Positions 37,234 through 46,405 of a stretch of DNA of 63,722 bases are shown piece by piece; position 1 is the first letter of the stretch; each line of letters starts with the position of its first letter. The position numbers and the translations under genes were made by a program. The stretch spans positions 1 to 63,722 of the forward strand of contig JBMHBX010000026.1 of the NCBI GenBank assembly GCA_049890215.1, in the 5' to 3' direction. Source of the stretch: UBA685 sp049890215 (GTDB lineage Bacteria > Pseudomonadota > Alphaproteobacteria > Puniceispirillales > Puniceispirillaceae). A model generated the notes under the pieces. It was not told the DNA's origin. It saw only the letters and a list, made by a program, of their open reading frames with translations, and searched no databases.

Positions 37234-37315
37234 GGCACGCGCTCCTTGCTGATGGGGGTTGGCTGTCATTATTTCGTTTGTCACATCACAACGCACCGGA
37301 GCAGAAGTCAAATAG

Positions 37316-40300
37316 TTAATGAAAATTACGTCCTTTATCAGGGATAAGTCTGTCACCGCCTATGGTATGAAGATAGGTCAAATAGCCATCACAATTATGC
37401 AATGATTCTGCGATAAAATGCAGAACAGGACCTTCTTTTTGTATGCGCCCTACCACGCCTAAAAGACGTGATTTCAGCAATGCTTTGCGATAGCTTTGTG
37501 TTAAATGCGGCCAGACAATCACATTTAAGGAAAAATCCCCGTCTTCTATTGTGACAAACATTGTCCCCTTAGCGGTACCAGGTTTCTGGCGCATGATCAC
37601 AAGCCCGACAAGACGCAACCGCAACCCATGGCGTGCCTTGGCCGCATGATGAGCTCCCTGCCAATTATCCTGATTATAATAAGGGGCCAGAAATGTCACA
37701 GGATGGGTGCGCAGTGATAACGCTGTCGTGCTATAATCCATGACAAGCTTTTCTGCTTCACCTGCTTCTGGCAACATAATCTCGTCTTGTTCTCCTGACA
37801 GGCTGTCTGCAGGCACTTTGGCGGCGGCGAATAATGGCATATGGTGAAATTGTTCTGCACGCATTTTCTTGATTTGCCAGAATGCCTGTCTGGCTGACAG
37901 ACCAAAGCTTGTAAAGGCATCTGCTTTGGCAAGCACTTCAAGCGTGCCAAGTGAGATATCTGCTTTGCGCACAATATCTTCAAGACTGGCATAACCTTTG
38001 CGTCTGGCGGCGACAAGCCGTTCTGCCTCTGCCTGATTCACCCCTTTGATTTGCCGTAACCCAAGGCGCAACGCATGATATGGCCCTTTATGATCATCTG
38101 GCTCAAGACTATTATCCCAATGCGAGAAAGCAACATCAATGGAACGCACATGCACACCACTTCTTTTGGCCTCTGCCACTAATTGGGCAGGGGCATAAAA
38201 TCCCATAGGCTGCGCATTAAGGATGGCGCAAATAAACACATCCGGATAATGGCATTTTAGCCATGCTGATATATAGACAAGAAAGGCAAAAGAGGCCGCA
38301 TGAGATTCAGGAAAACCATAAGTGCCAAACCCTTCAATCTGTTTGAAACATCTGGTCGCAAATTCAATATCATAACCACGTGCGACCATGCCCTTTACCA
38401 TACGCTCATGAAATTCATGTATGAGACCTGATTTTTTGAATGTGGCCATCGCCCGCCGCAATTGATCTGCCTCTGCGCCAGTAAATCCGGCGCCGACAAT
38501 CGCAATTTTCATCGCCTGTTCCTGAAAAAGAGGTACGCCAAGCGTGCGCTCCAGCACCTGACGTAATTCTTGTGAGGGATATGTCACTTTTTCACGACCT
38601 GCCCGCCGCCTTAAATAGGGGTGGACCATATCACCTTGAATAGGTCCCGGGCGCACAATCGCTACCTGTACCACCAAATCGTGAAAACACCGTGGCTGCA
38701 ATCGTGGCAACATCGCCATCTGTGCCCGTGATTCCACCTGAAAGACACCGACTGAATCTCCGCGGCATAACATATCATAAGTCGCCGCATCCTCCGGCGG
38801 CACACAAGCCAAAGTCAAAGGACGGTTATAATGATGTGCCATTAAATCAAAAGCGCGCCTGATACAAGACAACATACCAAGAGAGAGCACATCGACCTTT
38901 AGTAAGCCAAGCGCTTCGAGATCATCTTTATCCCATTCAATGATTGATCTTTGCTCCATCGCAGCCGGCCTTATCACACATAATGAATCAAGCCTGTCTC
39001 TTGCGATTACAAAGCCGCCTACATGTTGTGATAAATGACGCGGAAAGCCTTTCATCTGGCGCGCTAATTTGACGACCAGCCTGACTTGTGGATCCGTTGG
39101 ATCAAGACCGGCATCATGAATGATTTTTTCATCAAATTCGGTACGTTCACGCCCCCATATTTCACCAGATAAAGCACTTTGTGCATCCTGACTAAGCCCA
39201 AAGACTTTGGCCACTTCACGCAACGCACTGCGAGCACGATAGGTAATCACAGCTGCGGCCAGACCAGCGCGGTGACGCCCGTATTTTGCATAGATATATT
39301 GAATCACCTCCTCACGGCGTTCATGTTCAAAATCAACATCAATATCAGGTGGCTCATTTCGTGACTCACTCACAAAGCGTTCAAAAAGTGGCTCTGAGCG
39401 TGCCGGATCAACAGATGTGATGCCAAGGCAATAACAAATCGCTGAATTGGCAGCAGATCCCCGCCCCTGACAGAGGATCTGTTTGCTTCTGGCATAGCGC
39501 ACAATGTCAAAGACAGTTAAGAAAAAGGGGGCATAAGATAATTTGCGCACAAGCATTAATTCTTTACGCAAATACCCTTGCACAATATCAGGCACCCCGT
39601 CAGGATAGCGTTCATCAGCGCCCTGCCATGTCTGATAATCAAGCTCATCAATGGCAGATCTGCCTTTGGATAAAATTTCATCCGGATATTCATATGATAA
39701 TTCTTGAAGACTAAAGGTGCATAAATGTGACACCTTATCAGCTTGCGTTAATGCCGCCTCATAGCCTGTCCATAAGCGCCGCATTTCCTGCGGGGTGCGC
39801 AAAACCTGTTCAGCATTTCGTGTCAAAAGATGACCGGCTTTTGCCAAAGTGGTCTTATGGCGGATACAACATAACACATCAGCCAGAGGGCGCCTGTCTG
39901 ACTGGTGATACCGCGCCGCAGATAATGCCACAAAAGGCAGATTAGTTTGTTCTGCAAGATTTGCCATAACGGCAAGCCTGTCTTCATCACACCCATCGCG
40001 CACCAAATAGCCCCCTGCAAATAAAGGGGCTGTGATGATGGCGGCTAATTTTTGGTAATGAGATAATGTGTGTTCATGTGGCCTCTCTGGCGGTTGGATG
40101 ATGACCACAACATCATCTGTCAGACGAGCCAGATCGCCTGGCCGTGCTTTCATTGCCTGACTGGCTGGCTGTCCTTTTGGGCGTTCATATCCCATATTTA
40201 ACTGGCTTAAGAGCTGGCAGATAACACCATATCCTTGCCGGTTGCGCGCATAGATGATGATCTCAGGCAAAGGCTTATCTGCTATATTGCTTTGCGTGTC

Positions 40301-40510
40301 TTGCAATTCAAGACATGTGCCAACAAGCAAGGTCATGCCGGCCTCTTTGGCTGCCATATGCGCACGCACCAGACCTGCCATTGTGCCATAATCAGAAATG
40401 CCAATGGCCTGCCATCCCATCGCGGCCGCTGTTGTGATCATCTCTTGTGGATGAGAGGCGCCGCGTAAAAAGCTGAAATTTGTGACAGCGCCCAGAATTG
40501 TTTGTGCCAT
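37316..40510 (-). CDS. dnaE2: Error-prone DNA polymerase DnaE2 (ImuC)
   Basis: C-family polymerase for translesion synthesis, working with ImuA and ImuB. 1064 residues from ATG 40510, one base after the imuB stop. N-terminal PHP domain begins FSFLRGASHPQEM; the polymerase acidic motif is PDIDVDFEHERR; HhH motif region near LRQIKGVNQAEAERL; a C-terminal OB fold (LRLVGLVIMRQKPGTAKG). It ends in a short Lys/Arg tail with no obvious replisome tau-binding region. Third gene of the LexA-controlled imuA-imuB-dnaE2 operon. Confidence 0.95.
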   Translation of the reverse strand: MAQTILGAVTNFSFLRGASHPQEMITTAAAMGWQAIGISDYGTMAGLVRAHMAAKEAGMTLLVGTCLELQDTQSNIADKPLPEIIIYARNRQGYGVICQLLSQLNMGYERPKGQPASQAMKARPGDLARLTDDVVVIIQPPERPHEHTLSHYQKLAAIITAPLFAGGYLVRDGCDEDRLAVMANLAEQTNLPFVALSAARYHQSDRRPLADVLCCIRHKTTLAKAGHLLTRNAEQVLRTPQEMRRLWTGYEAALTQADKVSHLCTFSLQELSYEYPDEILSKGRSAIDELDYQTWQGADERYPDGVPDIVQGYLRKELMLVRKLSYAPFFLTVFDIVRYARSKQILCQGRGSAANSAICYCLGITSVDPARSEPLFERFVSESRNEPPDIDVDFEHERREEVIQYIYAKYGRHRAGLAAAVITYRARSALREVAKVFGLSQDAQSALSGEIWGRERTEFDEKIIHDAGLDPTDPQVRLVVKLARQMKGFPRHLSQHVGGFVIARDRLDSLCVIRPAAMEQRSIIEWDKDDLEALGLLKVDVLSLGMLSCIRRAFDLMAHHYNRPLTLACVPPEDAATYDMLCRGDSVGVFQVESRAQMAMLPRLQPRCFHDLVVQVAIVRPGPIQGDMVHPYLRRRAGREKVTYPSQELRQVLERTLGVPLFQEQAMKIAIVGAGFTGAEADQLRRAMATFKKSGLIHEFHERMVKGMVARGYDIEFATRCFKQIEGFGTYGFPESHAASFAFLVYISAWLKCHYPDVFICAILNAQPMGFYAPAQLVAEAKRSGVHVRSIDVAFSHWDNSLEPDDHKGPYHALRLGLRQIKGVNQAEAERLVAARRKGYASLEDIVRKADISLGTLEVLAKADAFTSFGLSARQAFWQIKKMRAEQFHHMPLFAAAKVPADSLSGEQDEIMLPEAGEAEKLVMDYSTTALSLRTHPVTFLAPYYNQDNWQGAHHAAKARHGLRLRLVGLVIMRQKPGTAKGTMFVTIEDGDFSLNVIVWPHLTQSYRKALLKSRLLGVVGRIQKEGPVLHFIAESLHNCDGYLTYLHTIGGDRLIPDKGRNFH

Positions 40511-40511
40511 G

Positions 40512-42146
40512 TTATGCAAATAACCCGTGCATATACCAGCTGATTGCCTCACCTCTTTCAGGCAAGCCTGAACGATAAACCCATAGCCGGTGACCTGATA
40601 CGGTCTCAAGGCGATAATAATCACGGCTTGTCATATCATCACGCAAATGTGCCTGCCACCATCGCGGCCCTATACGTTCTGGGCCTGTGGCACGGCGCAC
40701 CCGCCAAATCTGGCCACGCCACCGCAATTGACTGGGCGGATGGTCAGGCAATAATGCGATCGCCTGAACAGGCTCTGGGGGGGATAACAGGCGCATTGGA
40801 CGTGGTGATCTATGCCCTCCTGTCAGGGGCGTTTGATCATATAAAGTATCTGTTATTTGTGTGGTGATTTGCTGATGTGATTGCGCATTCACAAAACATT
40901 CAGATTCTTCAGGAATCCAATTTTCACGCATTGTTAATGTCTGCACACGATCAGATCCAAGCCGTGCCACAAGATGATCAACCAACTGGCTTAGCTGATC
41001 ATGATCATCATCTGTTATGTCACCATCATCATTAAAGATCAGTGCCTCTGGCATTTTGGCACTTAAACTGCCTGCTTTGATCCAACTATAATCAATACCA
41101 AAGCCGGCATCGATTGTGCTGGCTGCGTCCTGAAACAAACGGTGAAACAGACGGATATCACGACTTGGCCGCGAGAGTTTGTGGCTGATATGCGCTGTCT
41201 GGCCTTCTGTGGTCTGCCAGCCTATTTCAATCTGGCGGCAACCAAGCATCATCTGTGTTAACATAGCGGCAAGACCTTCAAGCAACTCCCGGACCATCAT
41301 TGTCACAGATGACAAGCCGCCAATTGGTTCGTGATAATGCTGTTGAATCATCACAGGTTGCAGGCAGGTCAATGGCACGGGGCGTTCAGGCACCAAACCA
41401 AACATCTGGTCACGGCGCAGCATCACCTCTTCACCAAATCGCATCGCAAGCATGCCACGCTTTAGCTGGCTGAGATCAGAGATACAACTCATACCTATCT
41501 GTTGCAGGTCTGCTATCTGCTGTGAGGTCAGGCGCAAGGCATATAATGGCAAAGAGGCCAGCGCCTCTTTATGGGCCTTATCTGTCTCAGCAATCAGCAA
41601 AGGTGTTTTTGGTAAATCGCTGATGGCAATACCAAGGGCAGCGCCATAATAAGAGGCCATCACAATATGAACACGCAGGCCATGATCCGCAAAACGCTGC
41701 GCCATATCAGCCATCATAGCCTGTGGCCCACCCCACAGATGATCAGCGCCAGTTGCATCAATCCATATACCAAATCTGTCTGGGTCATTGCCCACCACAG
41801 GGCTGTAGCGCCAACACCAATGTGCCATGCGTGTTAACCATTGCCTGTCTGCGACCTCATCAACAGGATAAAAGCGGCATAAAGCACTCAAAGCGCGTGC
41901 ATCTGATAAAGACATATCAGCTGACAGGCCAAAACTTTGTGCCGCAGCGTTACAATACCGAATCTTATCTGTGCCTTTATGATGACCATAAAGTGCAAGC
42001 GGCGCATCTGCATCAAGACGGTGCACACGTGCCACACGGCTAAGAGCCAAATCCGGCAAATATACATACACAAAACGGGCATGACGTCCGGTCTTGAGCG
42101 CCTGATCAGAGACAGATATCTGAGATGTTGTTTGTGCGGCGGTCAT
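40512..42146 (-). CDS. imuB: ImuB, Y-family-like mutasome hub protein
   Basis: Catalytically inactive Y-family homologue that bridges DnaE2, ImuA and the sliding clamp in SOS mutagenesis. 544 residues from ATG 42146. Where active Y polymerases have a metal-binding HIDMD-like motif, this reads YLPDLALSRV, and the SxDE motif reads WIDATGADHLWGG, so catalytic acids are lost as expected for ImuB. A little-finger-like middle and a long C-terminal tail follow. I could not pick out a clear clamp-binding QLxLF peptide. 11 bases after the imuA stop. Confidence 0.93.
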   Translation of the reverse strand: MTAAQTTSQISVSDQALKTGRHARFVYVYLPDLALSRVARVHRLDADAPLALYGHHKGTDKIRYCNAAAQSFGLSADMSLSDARALSALCRFYPVDEVADRQWLTRMAHWCWRYSPVVGNDPDRFGIWIDATGADHLWGGPQAMMADMAQRFADHGLRVHIVMASYYGAALGIAISDLPKTPLLIAETDKAHKEALASLPLYALRLTSQQIADLQQIGMSCISDLSQLKRGMLAMRFGEEVMLRRDQMFGLVPERPVPLTCLQPVMIQQHYHEPIGGLSSVTMMVRELLEGLAAMLTQMMLGCRQIEIGWQTTEGQTAHISHKLSRPSRDIRLFHRLFQDAASTIDAGFGIDYSWIKAGSLSAKMPEALIFNDDGDITDDDHDQLSQLVDHLVARLGSDRVQTLTMRENWIPEESECFVNAQSHQQITTQITDTLYDQTPLTGGHRSPRPMRLLSPPEPVQAIALLPDHPPSQLRWRGQIWRVRRATGPERIGPRWWQAHLRDDMTSRDYYRLETVSGHRLWVYRSGLPERGEAISWYMHGLFA

Positions 42147-42157
42147 ATCATCTGCAC

Positions 42158-43039
42158 CTATGAGGCAGAACGCTGCCAATGAGGCATTTGATGATGATTA
42201 TGGTGACGATAAGGCTGACTGTCCCATGATGAGGACACAGACGCTATGCGGCTTTGCGGGGTCACAAAGCAAGATGACGCTCTATCCCAAATCACTCTGG
42301 CAGAGGCTGGATAGCCCCCTTTCACATGATCAAGTGACAAATCCCACATAGGGCGCCAGTCTGTGGTATCGGTATCATCTGCTTTTGCTGAGGCAATATG
42401 CCAGGCAGTCTCAAAACCAGAAGCGGCACCTGCCTGACCAATTAAAAAGGCAGTCGCACTCCCACGTTCGCAAGCAAGTTGCAGGCGTCTTGCGGCTTTT
42501 TGCCAGAGTGCTGTTTTTTCATATAAGGGACCATATTCATGAATCACCGCCGCAAGCCCGTTTGTCGCCAATGCTTCTTCGCAAGCAGCAAGACGCCGCA
42601 AGGGGTGTGATTCACGCACAAAAATAAATTGCTCAGAACAAAGCCCTAATTCAGCAAGCCCTGCGCCAAACAGATGGCCTGACAGACCGCCACGAACAGG
42701 CCCGCACCACACAATAGGCCCCTGCGCTTTCTTCGCACGTATCATCATTGCAACCAGTGCCAGACTAAAGGCAGATGTCACAGAAGCTGATTGCCCTCCT
42801 GTTATTAAATGCACGCGCCGGCATAACACACCACCGCCAAGTGCCTGATCAAGACCTTTATGGCCAAGTGACAAACGTGGTAATGATCGCCCCGCCGAGG
42901 CAGCGTGATAATGATGATGCATTTGTGAAAACACAAATTGTTTGTCTTCACAGCCAGTCTGGTGAAACAAATGGTGATTATGCATTTTTGATGAGCTGTC
43001 TTGTGTGCGCGTTTTTTCCGGCATCATCATAACTGGCAT
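42158..43039 (-). CDS. imuA: ImuA, RecA/SulA-like mutasome protein
   Basis: 293-residue RecA-like accessory protein needed for ImuB-DnaE2 mutagenesis. The region LSLGHKGLDQALGGGVLCRRVHLITG (split about 56-80) corresponds to the RecA-like core start; the Walker A lysine is not conserved, reading GGQSASVTSA. The first 50 residues are His-rich. ATG 43039 sits behind GGAGGAGATA. First gene of the operon; its promoter lies between two LexA boxes. Confidence 0.9.
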   Translation of the reverse strand: MPVMMMPEKTRTQDSSSKMHNHHLFHQTGCEDKQFVFSQMHHHYHAASAGRSLPRLSLGHKGLDQALGGGVLCRRVHLITGGQSASVTSAFSLALVAMMIRAKKAQGPIVWCGPVRGGLSGHLFGAGLAELGLCSEQFIFVRESHPLRRLAACEEALATNGLAAVIHEYGPLYEKTALWQKAARRLQLACERGSATAFLIGQAGAASGFETAWHIASAKADDTDTTDWRPMWDLSLDHVKGGYPASARVIWDRASSCFVTPQSRIASVSSSWDSQPYRHHNHHQMPHWQRSAS

Positions 43040-43131
43040 TATCTCCTCCGTTTCTTTGACAATTTATGTATATGTGAATGGCATATGGGGAATTGACATC
43101 ATCAATTATCTGTCCGCATTTATATGCGTTT

Positions 43132-43146
43132 GTTCACTATATGTTC
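43132..43146 (-). promoter_or_regulatory. LexA (SOS) box 1, imuA promoter
   Basis: GTTC-ACTATAT-GTTC, an exact match to the alphaproteobacterial LexA box GTTC-N7-GTTC. It lies just downstream of the predicted -10 (TAAGAT in the imuA sense, 43152-43157), so bound LexA would cover the transcription start. Confidence 0.85.
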
Positions 43147-43151
43147 TATAT

Positions 43152-43179
43152 ATCTTATCTGATTCGCAAAATGAGTCAA
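43152..43179 (-). promoter_or_regulatory. Predicted imuA-imuB-dnaE2 promoter
   Basis: In the minus-strand sense: -35 TTGACT (43174-43179), 16-base spacer, -10 TAAGAT (43152-43157). The two LexA boxes flank it closely on both sides, which supports the assignment. Confidence 0.6.
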
Positions 43180-43184
43180 TATAA

Positions 43185-43199
43185 GAACAAAAAAAGAAC
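43185..43199 (-). promoter_or_regulatory. LexA (SOS) box 2, imuA promoter
   Basis: GAAC-AAAAAAA-GAAC on the plus strand, GTTC-N7-GTTC on the minus strand; exact consensus. It abuts the upstream side of the predicted -35. Centre-to-centre distance to box 1 is 53 bases, about five helical turns. Confidence 0.8.
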
Positions 43200-43313
43200 A
43201 TATGGTGTGAAAAAACAACACAATAAATGGAAAAATTGTGTTGGAATGCTGACGGGGTTACGCAATAACCCTCTTTAGCCGGCGCTCATGATTTTAAGAC
43301 TAATTATTTAAGT

Positions 43314-43574
43314 CTAATTATCGGGGTCTTCATCATAAGGCTCTGCTGCTTTTTCATCATGGCCGGAACGGCTTGAATAAAAGCTAAGCCACATCAGCCC
43401 TGCGCCTAAAATAACAGAACCTAAACTGCCTGCAATGATGGCCACCCACCCGTGAAAACCAAGTGAAATCACACCCATTTCGACCCATAAATCATAGCTT
43501 GCCACCATCACTGCCACAAGCACAGCAAGAAAGCTTATCACTAAAAGTATCATTGAGCGAGTGCCAGATTTCAT
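43314..43574 (-). CDS. Small two-helix membrane protein, unknown function
   Basis: 86-residue protein with two predicted transmembrane helices (about 8-27 and 40-64) and an acidic hydrophilic tail rich in Asp and Glu. I do not recognise the family. ATG 43574 lies 22 bases after the M20 amidohydrolase stop on the same strand, so the two are probably co-transcribed. It might be an accessory to uptake or membrane anchoring, but nothing in the sequence says so. Confidence 0.65.
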   Translation of the reverse strand: MKSGTRSMILLVISFLAVLVAVMVASYDLWVEMGVISLGFHGWVAIIAGSLGSVILGAGLMWLSFYSSRSGHDEKAAEPYDEDPDN

Positions 43575-43596
43575 TATGCGCCTGTCCTGACCTGTG

Positions 43597-44772
43597 TTAG
43601 CGAGCGGCTTTTAATTCTGTTTCCACAAGACGCGCCCAATAGCTTGCGCCAATAGGCAGAATTTCATCATTGAAATCATAGCTTGTGTTATGAAGCATTT
43701 TGCCGGCAACCGCCTCGCCGCTGCCAAGCCAGATATAAGCGCCTTTGCGCTCTTCAAGCATATAGGCAAAATCTTCAGCTCCCATAGAGGCAGGCGGATT
43801 ATGCACAATATTGGCTTCACCCACCACATCACTGGCAACTGATACAGCTCTTTGCGCCTCTGCTTTGTGGTTCATAGTCGGCGGATAGCCTACACGCCAA
43901 TCTATCTCAGCACTGACACTATAGGCGGCGCTGACATTATCAGTGATCTTGCGAATTTGGTCTTGTATGGCAGCTCTGGTCTTGGGCAAAAGCGCACGCG
44001 CTGTACCGCGCAATTCTAAGGTATCAGGTATAACATTATAAGCACTGCCACCTTGCAGGCAGGTCACAGATACAACCGCTGCATCAAGCGGGTCTGTGGC
44101 GCGCGAGACAATTGACTGAAGAGATTGCACCAATGCAGCGCCTGCGATAATCGGATCACATGATTGTTGCGGCATAGCAGCATGCCCGCCGCGCCCATGA
44201 AGCACAATTTTGAAATGATCAGCAGAGGCCATACAAGCGCCATCATGCACTGCCACTTTGCCGACATCCAGACCAGGCCAATTATGCATGCCCCATACAT
44301 GATCAACATCAAAGGTTGAAAATAGCCCATCTCCTATCATGGCTTTGGCACCGGCCCCACCTTCTTCGGCAGGCTGAAAAATAAAATAAACAGTGCCGTC
44401 AAACTGGCGTGTTTGCGATAAATATTTTGCAGCGCCAAGCAGCATAGCCATATGCCCGTCATGGCCACAGGCATGCATGCGCCCTTCGTTGAGTGACTTA
44501 TGCGAAAACATATTGGCCTCTGTCATGGGCAGCCCATCCATATCAGCGCGCAACCCGATGGCGGCTGTTGAATCTCCCTGTCCTTTCAGGATGCCAACGA
44601 CACCAGTTTTGCCCATGCCGCGATGCACCTCAATGCCAAACTCCTGCAATTGGGCAGCGATAAAATCTGATGTCCAAAATTCCTCATAACAAATTTCAGG
44701 ATGCTGATGAAGCGCATGACGCCAGGCAGTCATTTCATCATGAGATTGTGCTATCGAATTCAAAATTGCCAT
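43597..44772 (-). CDS. M20D-family amidohydrolase (hippurate/N-acyl-amino-acid hydrolase type)
   Basis: Di-metal aminoacylase-like hydrolase of 391 residues, cytoplasmic (no signal peptide). Metal-site motifs LRADMDGLPM (about 74-83), HACGHDGHMAMLLG (about 100-113), QPAEEGGAGA (about 133-142) and GAEDFAYM near 338 are intact, and the lid/dimerisation domain contains HGRGGHAAMP. Family substrates include hippurate, N-acetyl amino acids and indole-3-acetyl conjugates. Its neighbours degrade methylated glycines, so release of glycine-like products from N-acyl conjugates is possible but speculative. Confidence 0.93.
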   Translation of the reverse strand: MAILNSIAQSHDEMTAWRHALHQHPEICYEEFWTSDFIAAQLQEFGIEVHRGMGKTGVVGILKGQGDSTAAIGLRADMDGLPMTEANMFSHKSLNEGRMHACGHDGHMAMLLGAAKYLSQTRQFDGTVYFIFQPAEEGGAGAKAMIGDGLFSTFDVDHVWGMHNWPGLDVGKVAVHDGACMASADHFKIVLHGRGGHAAMPQQSCDPIIAGAALVQSLQSIVSRATDPLDAAVVSVTCLQGGSAYNVIPDTLELRGTARALLPKTRAAIQDQIRKITDNVSAAYSVSAEIDWRVGYPPTMNHKAEAQRAVSVASDVVGEANIVHNPPASMGAEDFAYMLEERKGAYIWLGSGEAVAGKMLHNTSYDFNDEILPIGASYWARLVETELKAAR

Positions 44773-45077
44773 TATCAGTCTCTGTTAGGTGCGAAAAATG
44801 CCTTTGCCAAGAGCACCAAGATAACCTGCCAGAACACCATATGCAAGGCCGGCTGCACATAACAAAGCCGCTTCACAAAGCCGCACAATGCCCAGAATGT
44901 CGTCAAATTAGCAAGCTTTGTCGTCCAAAAGACAGGCTTTTTGCCTGATGAAAGACATGGTGTTTGGTAATGATGGCGCTTACATGAAAAATAGCGTAAA
45001 TCATTAGCCAAATCGTAAGATAAGCAAGGTCCGCAACAAGTCAGGGCCGTCAGCAATTTACCAGAGGTATAACAACC
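44773..45077. other. 305-base divergent gap, M20 amidohydrolase | soxB
   Basis: Presumed to hold promoters in both directions. A 10-base direct repeat ACAAAGCCGC occurs at 44862-44871 and 44875-44884. A short hydrophobic minus-strand reading frame is annotated separately. I looked for a glycine riboswitch in the soxB leader and saw none of its conserved core. Confidence 0.5.
44785..44886 (-). CDS. Possible 33-residue hydrophobic small protein or gene remnant
   Basis: From GTG 44886 the frame encodes a helix-like peptide rich in Ala, Leu and Gly (core AAGLAYGVLAGYLGALGKG), ending 12 bases before the amidohydrolase start. In the same frame the sense reads back past one TAA (44908-44910) to an ATG at 44958. 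It could therefore be a tiny membrane peptide, a decayed gene tail, or chance. No strong ribosome site is visible. Confidence 0.2.
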   Translation of the reverse strand: MRLCEAALLCAAGLAYGVLAGYLGALGKGIFRT

Positions 45078-46376
45078 ATGGCAGATAATCAAATAGATCG
45101 TGGCATTACAGGTCTTGGCAGCAACAAAAAGCGCTATTCAGCGTTTTCGCTTGCGCGCAATGCCATGTCATATCATCAAAACTGGCAACAAGCATGGCGC
45201 CATGCAGAACCGAAAGCAGAATATGATGCCGTGATAATTGGCGGTGGCGGGCATGGCCTTGCAACAGCTTATTATCTTGCCTCTGTCCATGGTATGACCA
45301 ATATTGCGGTGATTGAAAAGGGCTGGCTTGGTGGCGGGAATACGGGTCGTAATACAACCATCATCCGATCAAATTATATGTGGGACGAATCAGCCGCGAT
45401 TTATGACCATGCTCTGAAATTATGGGAAGGTCTGGCGCAGGATTTGAATTTCAACATCATGTTCTCACAACGCGGTGTTTTGACGATTGCCCATAGTTGG
45501 GGCGAGTTGCGCGATATGTCACGGCGCGTGCATGCTATCAGGCTCAATGGCATTGATTCTGAAGTTATGACGCCAGAACAAATCAAAAAATTTGTCCCCA
45601 CAATTAATATCGACCAATCTATCCGCTATCCTGTGATGGGCGGCTTTTTGCAAAAGCGTGGCGGTACTGCCCGCCATGATGCTGTTGCATGGGGTTATGC
45701 CAGAGCGGCAGATGATTTAGGTGTTGATATCATCCAGAATTGTGAAGTCACAGGGCTGAAGCGTCAGGGCCGCAAAATTACAGGCATTGAGACAACAAAA
45801 GGCCTGATTAAAACCAAAAAAGTTGGTGTTGTGGTTGCCGGGCATTCCTCTGTATTGGGCGAGATGGCAGGTGTGCGCATGCCATTACAGTCACGGCCTC
45901 TGCAAGCGCTTGTATCTGAGCCAATTAAGCCGATTTTAGACACTGTTATCATGTCAAATGCGGTGCATATGTATATCAGCCAGTCTGATAAAGGTGAAAT
46001 GGTGCTTGGCGCCGGTGTTGATAAATATAACTCTTATGCACAGCGCGGATCATGGCCGGTCCCCGAACATATGCTGGCAGCGGCAGTTGAATTATTCCCT
46101 GTCTTGTCACGCTTGCGGATGTTGCGTCATTGGGGTGGCATTGTTGATACCTGTCCTGATGCCTCGCCGATTATCTCAAAAACAGATGTAGACGGGCTTT
46201 ATTTCAATTGTGGATGGGGCACGGGCGGCTTTAAGGCAACACCTGGATCAGGTCATGTTTTTGCTGATCTTATCGCAAATGACAGACCGAACGCAATCGC
46301 AGAGCCTTATGCACTCAAACGATTTGAGACAGGCTATCTGATTGACGAACATGGCGCCGCCGGTGTCGCTCACTAA
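45078..46376 (+). CDS. soxB: Sarcosine oxidase beta subunit
   Basis: Flavoprotein subunit of heterotetrameric sarcosine oxidase, which oxidises sarcosine to glycine with transfer of the methyl carbon to tetrahydrofolate. 432 residues. Dinucleotide-binding IIGGGGHGLATAYYLA (about 53-68); H200 in GGTARHDAVAWG corresponds to the histidine that binds FMN covalently. About 16 extra N-terminal residues precede the usual RYSAFSL start. ATG 45078 is preceded by AGAGGT. First gene of a soxB-soxD-soxA-soxG operon. Confidence 0.96.
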   Translation: MADNQIDRGITGLGSNKKRYSAFSLARNAMSYHQNWQQAWRHAEPKAEYDAVIIGGGGHGLATAYYLASVHGMTNIAVIEKGWLGGGNTGRNTTIIRSNYMWDESAAIYDHALKLWEGLAQDLNFNIMFSQRGVLTIAHSWGELRDMSRRVHAIRLNGIDSEVMTPEQIKKFVPTINIDQSIRYPVMGGFLQKRGGTARHDAVAWGYARAADDLGVDIIQNCEVTGLKRQGRKITGIETTKGLIKTKKVGVVVAGHSSVLGEMAGVRMPLQSRPLQALVSEPIKPILDTVIMSNAVHMYISQSDKGEMVLGAGVDKYNSYAQRGSWPVPEHMLAAAVELFPVLSRLRMLRHWGGIVDTCPDASPIISKTDVDGLYFNCGWGTGGFKATPGSGHVFADLIANDRPNAIAEPYALKRFETGYLIDEHGAAGVAH

Positions 46377-46405
46377 ACGCTTAAATATAAGGATATCAAA
46401 GTTCA

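Noticed and set aside
43244..43275. Hairpin GGGTTA...TAACCC as a terminator
   Set aside because: The T-rich tail lies only on the plus strand, where no gene precedes it; on the strand of the small membrane protein there is no T run.
44773..45077. Glycine riboswitch ahead of soxB
   Set aside because: None of the conserved core elements or a tandem aptamer layout was seen.
44775..45092. 105-codon minus-strand frame in the soxB leader
   Set aside because: It overlaps both soxB and the amidohydrolase start region, is Cys-rich without pattern, and a different frame there looks more protein-like.
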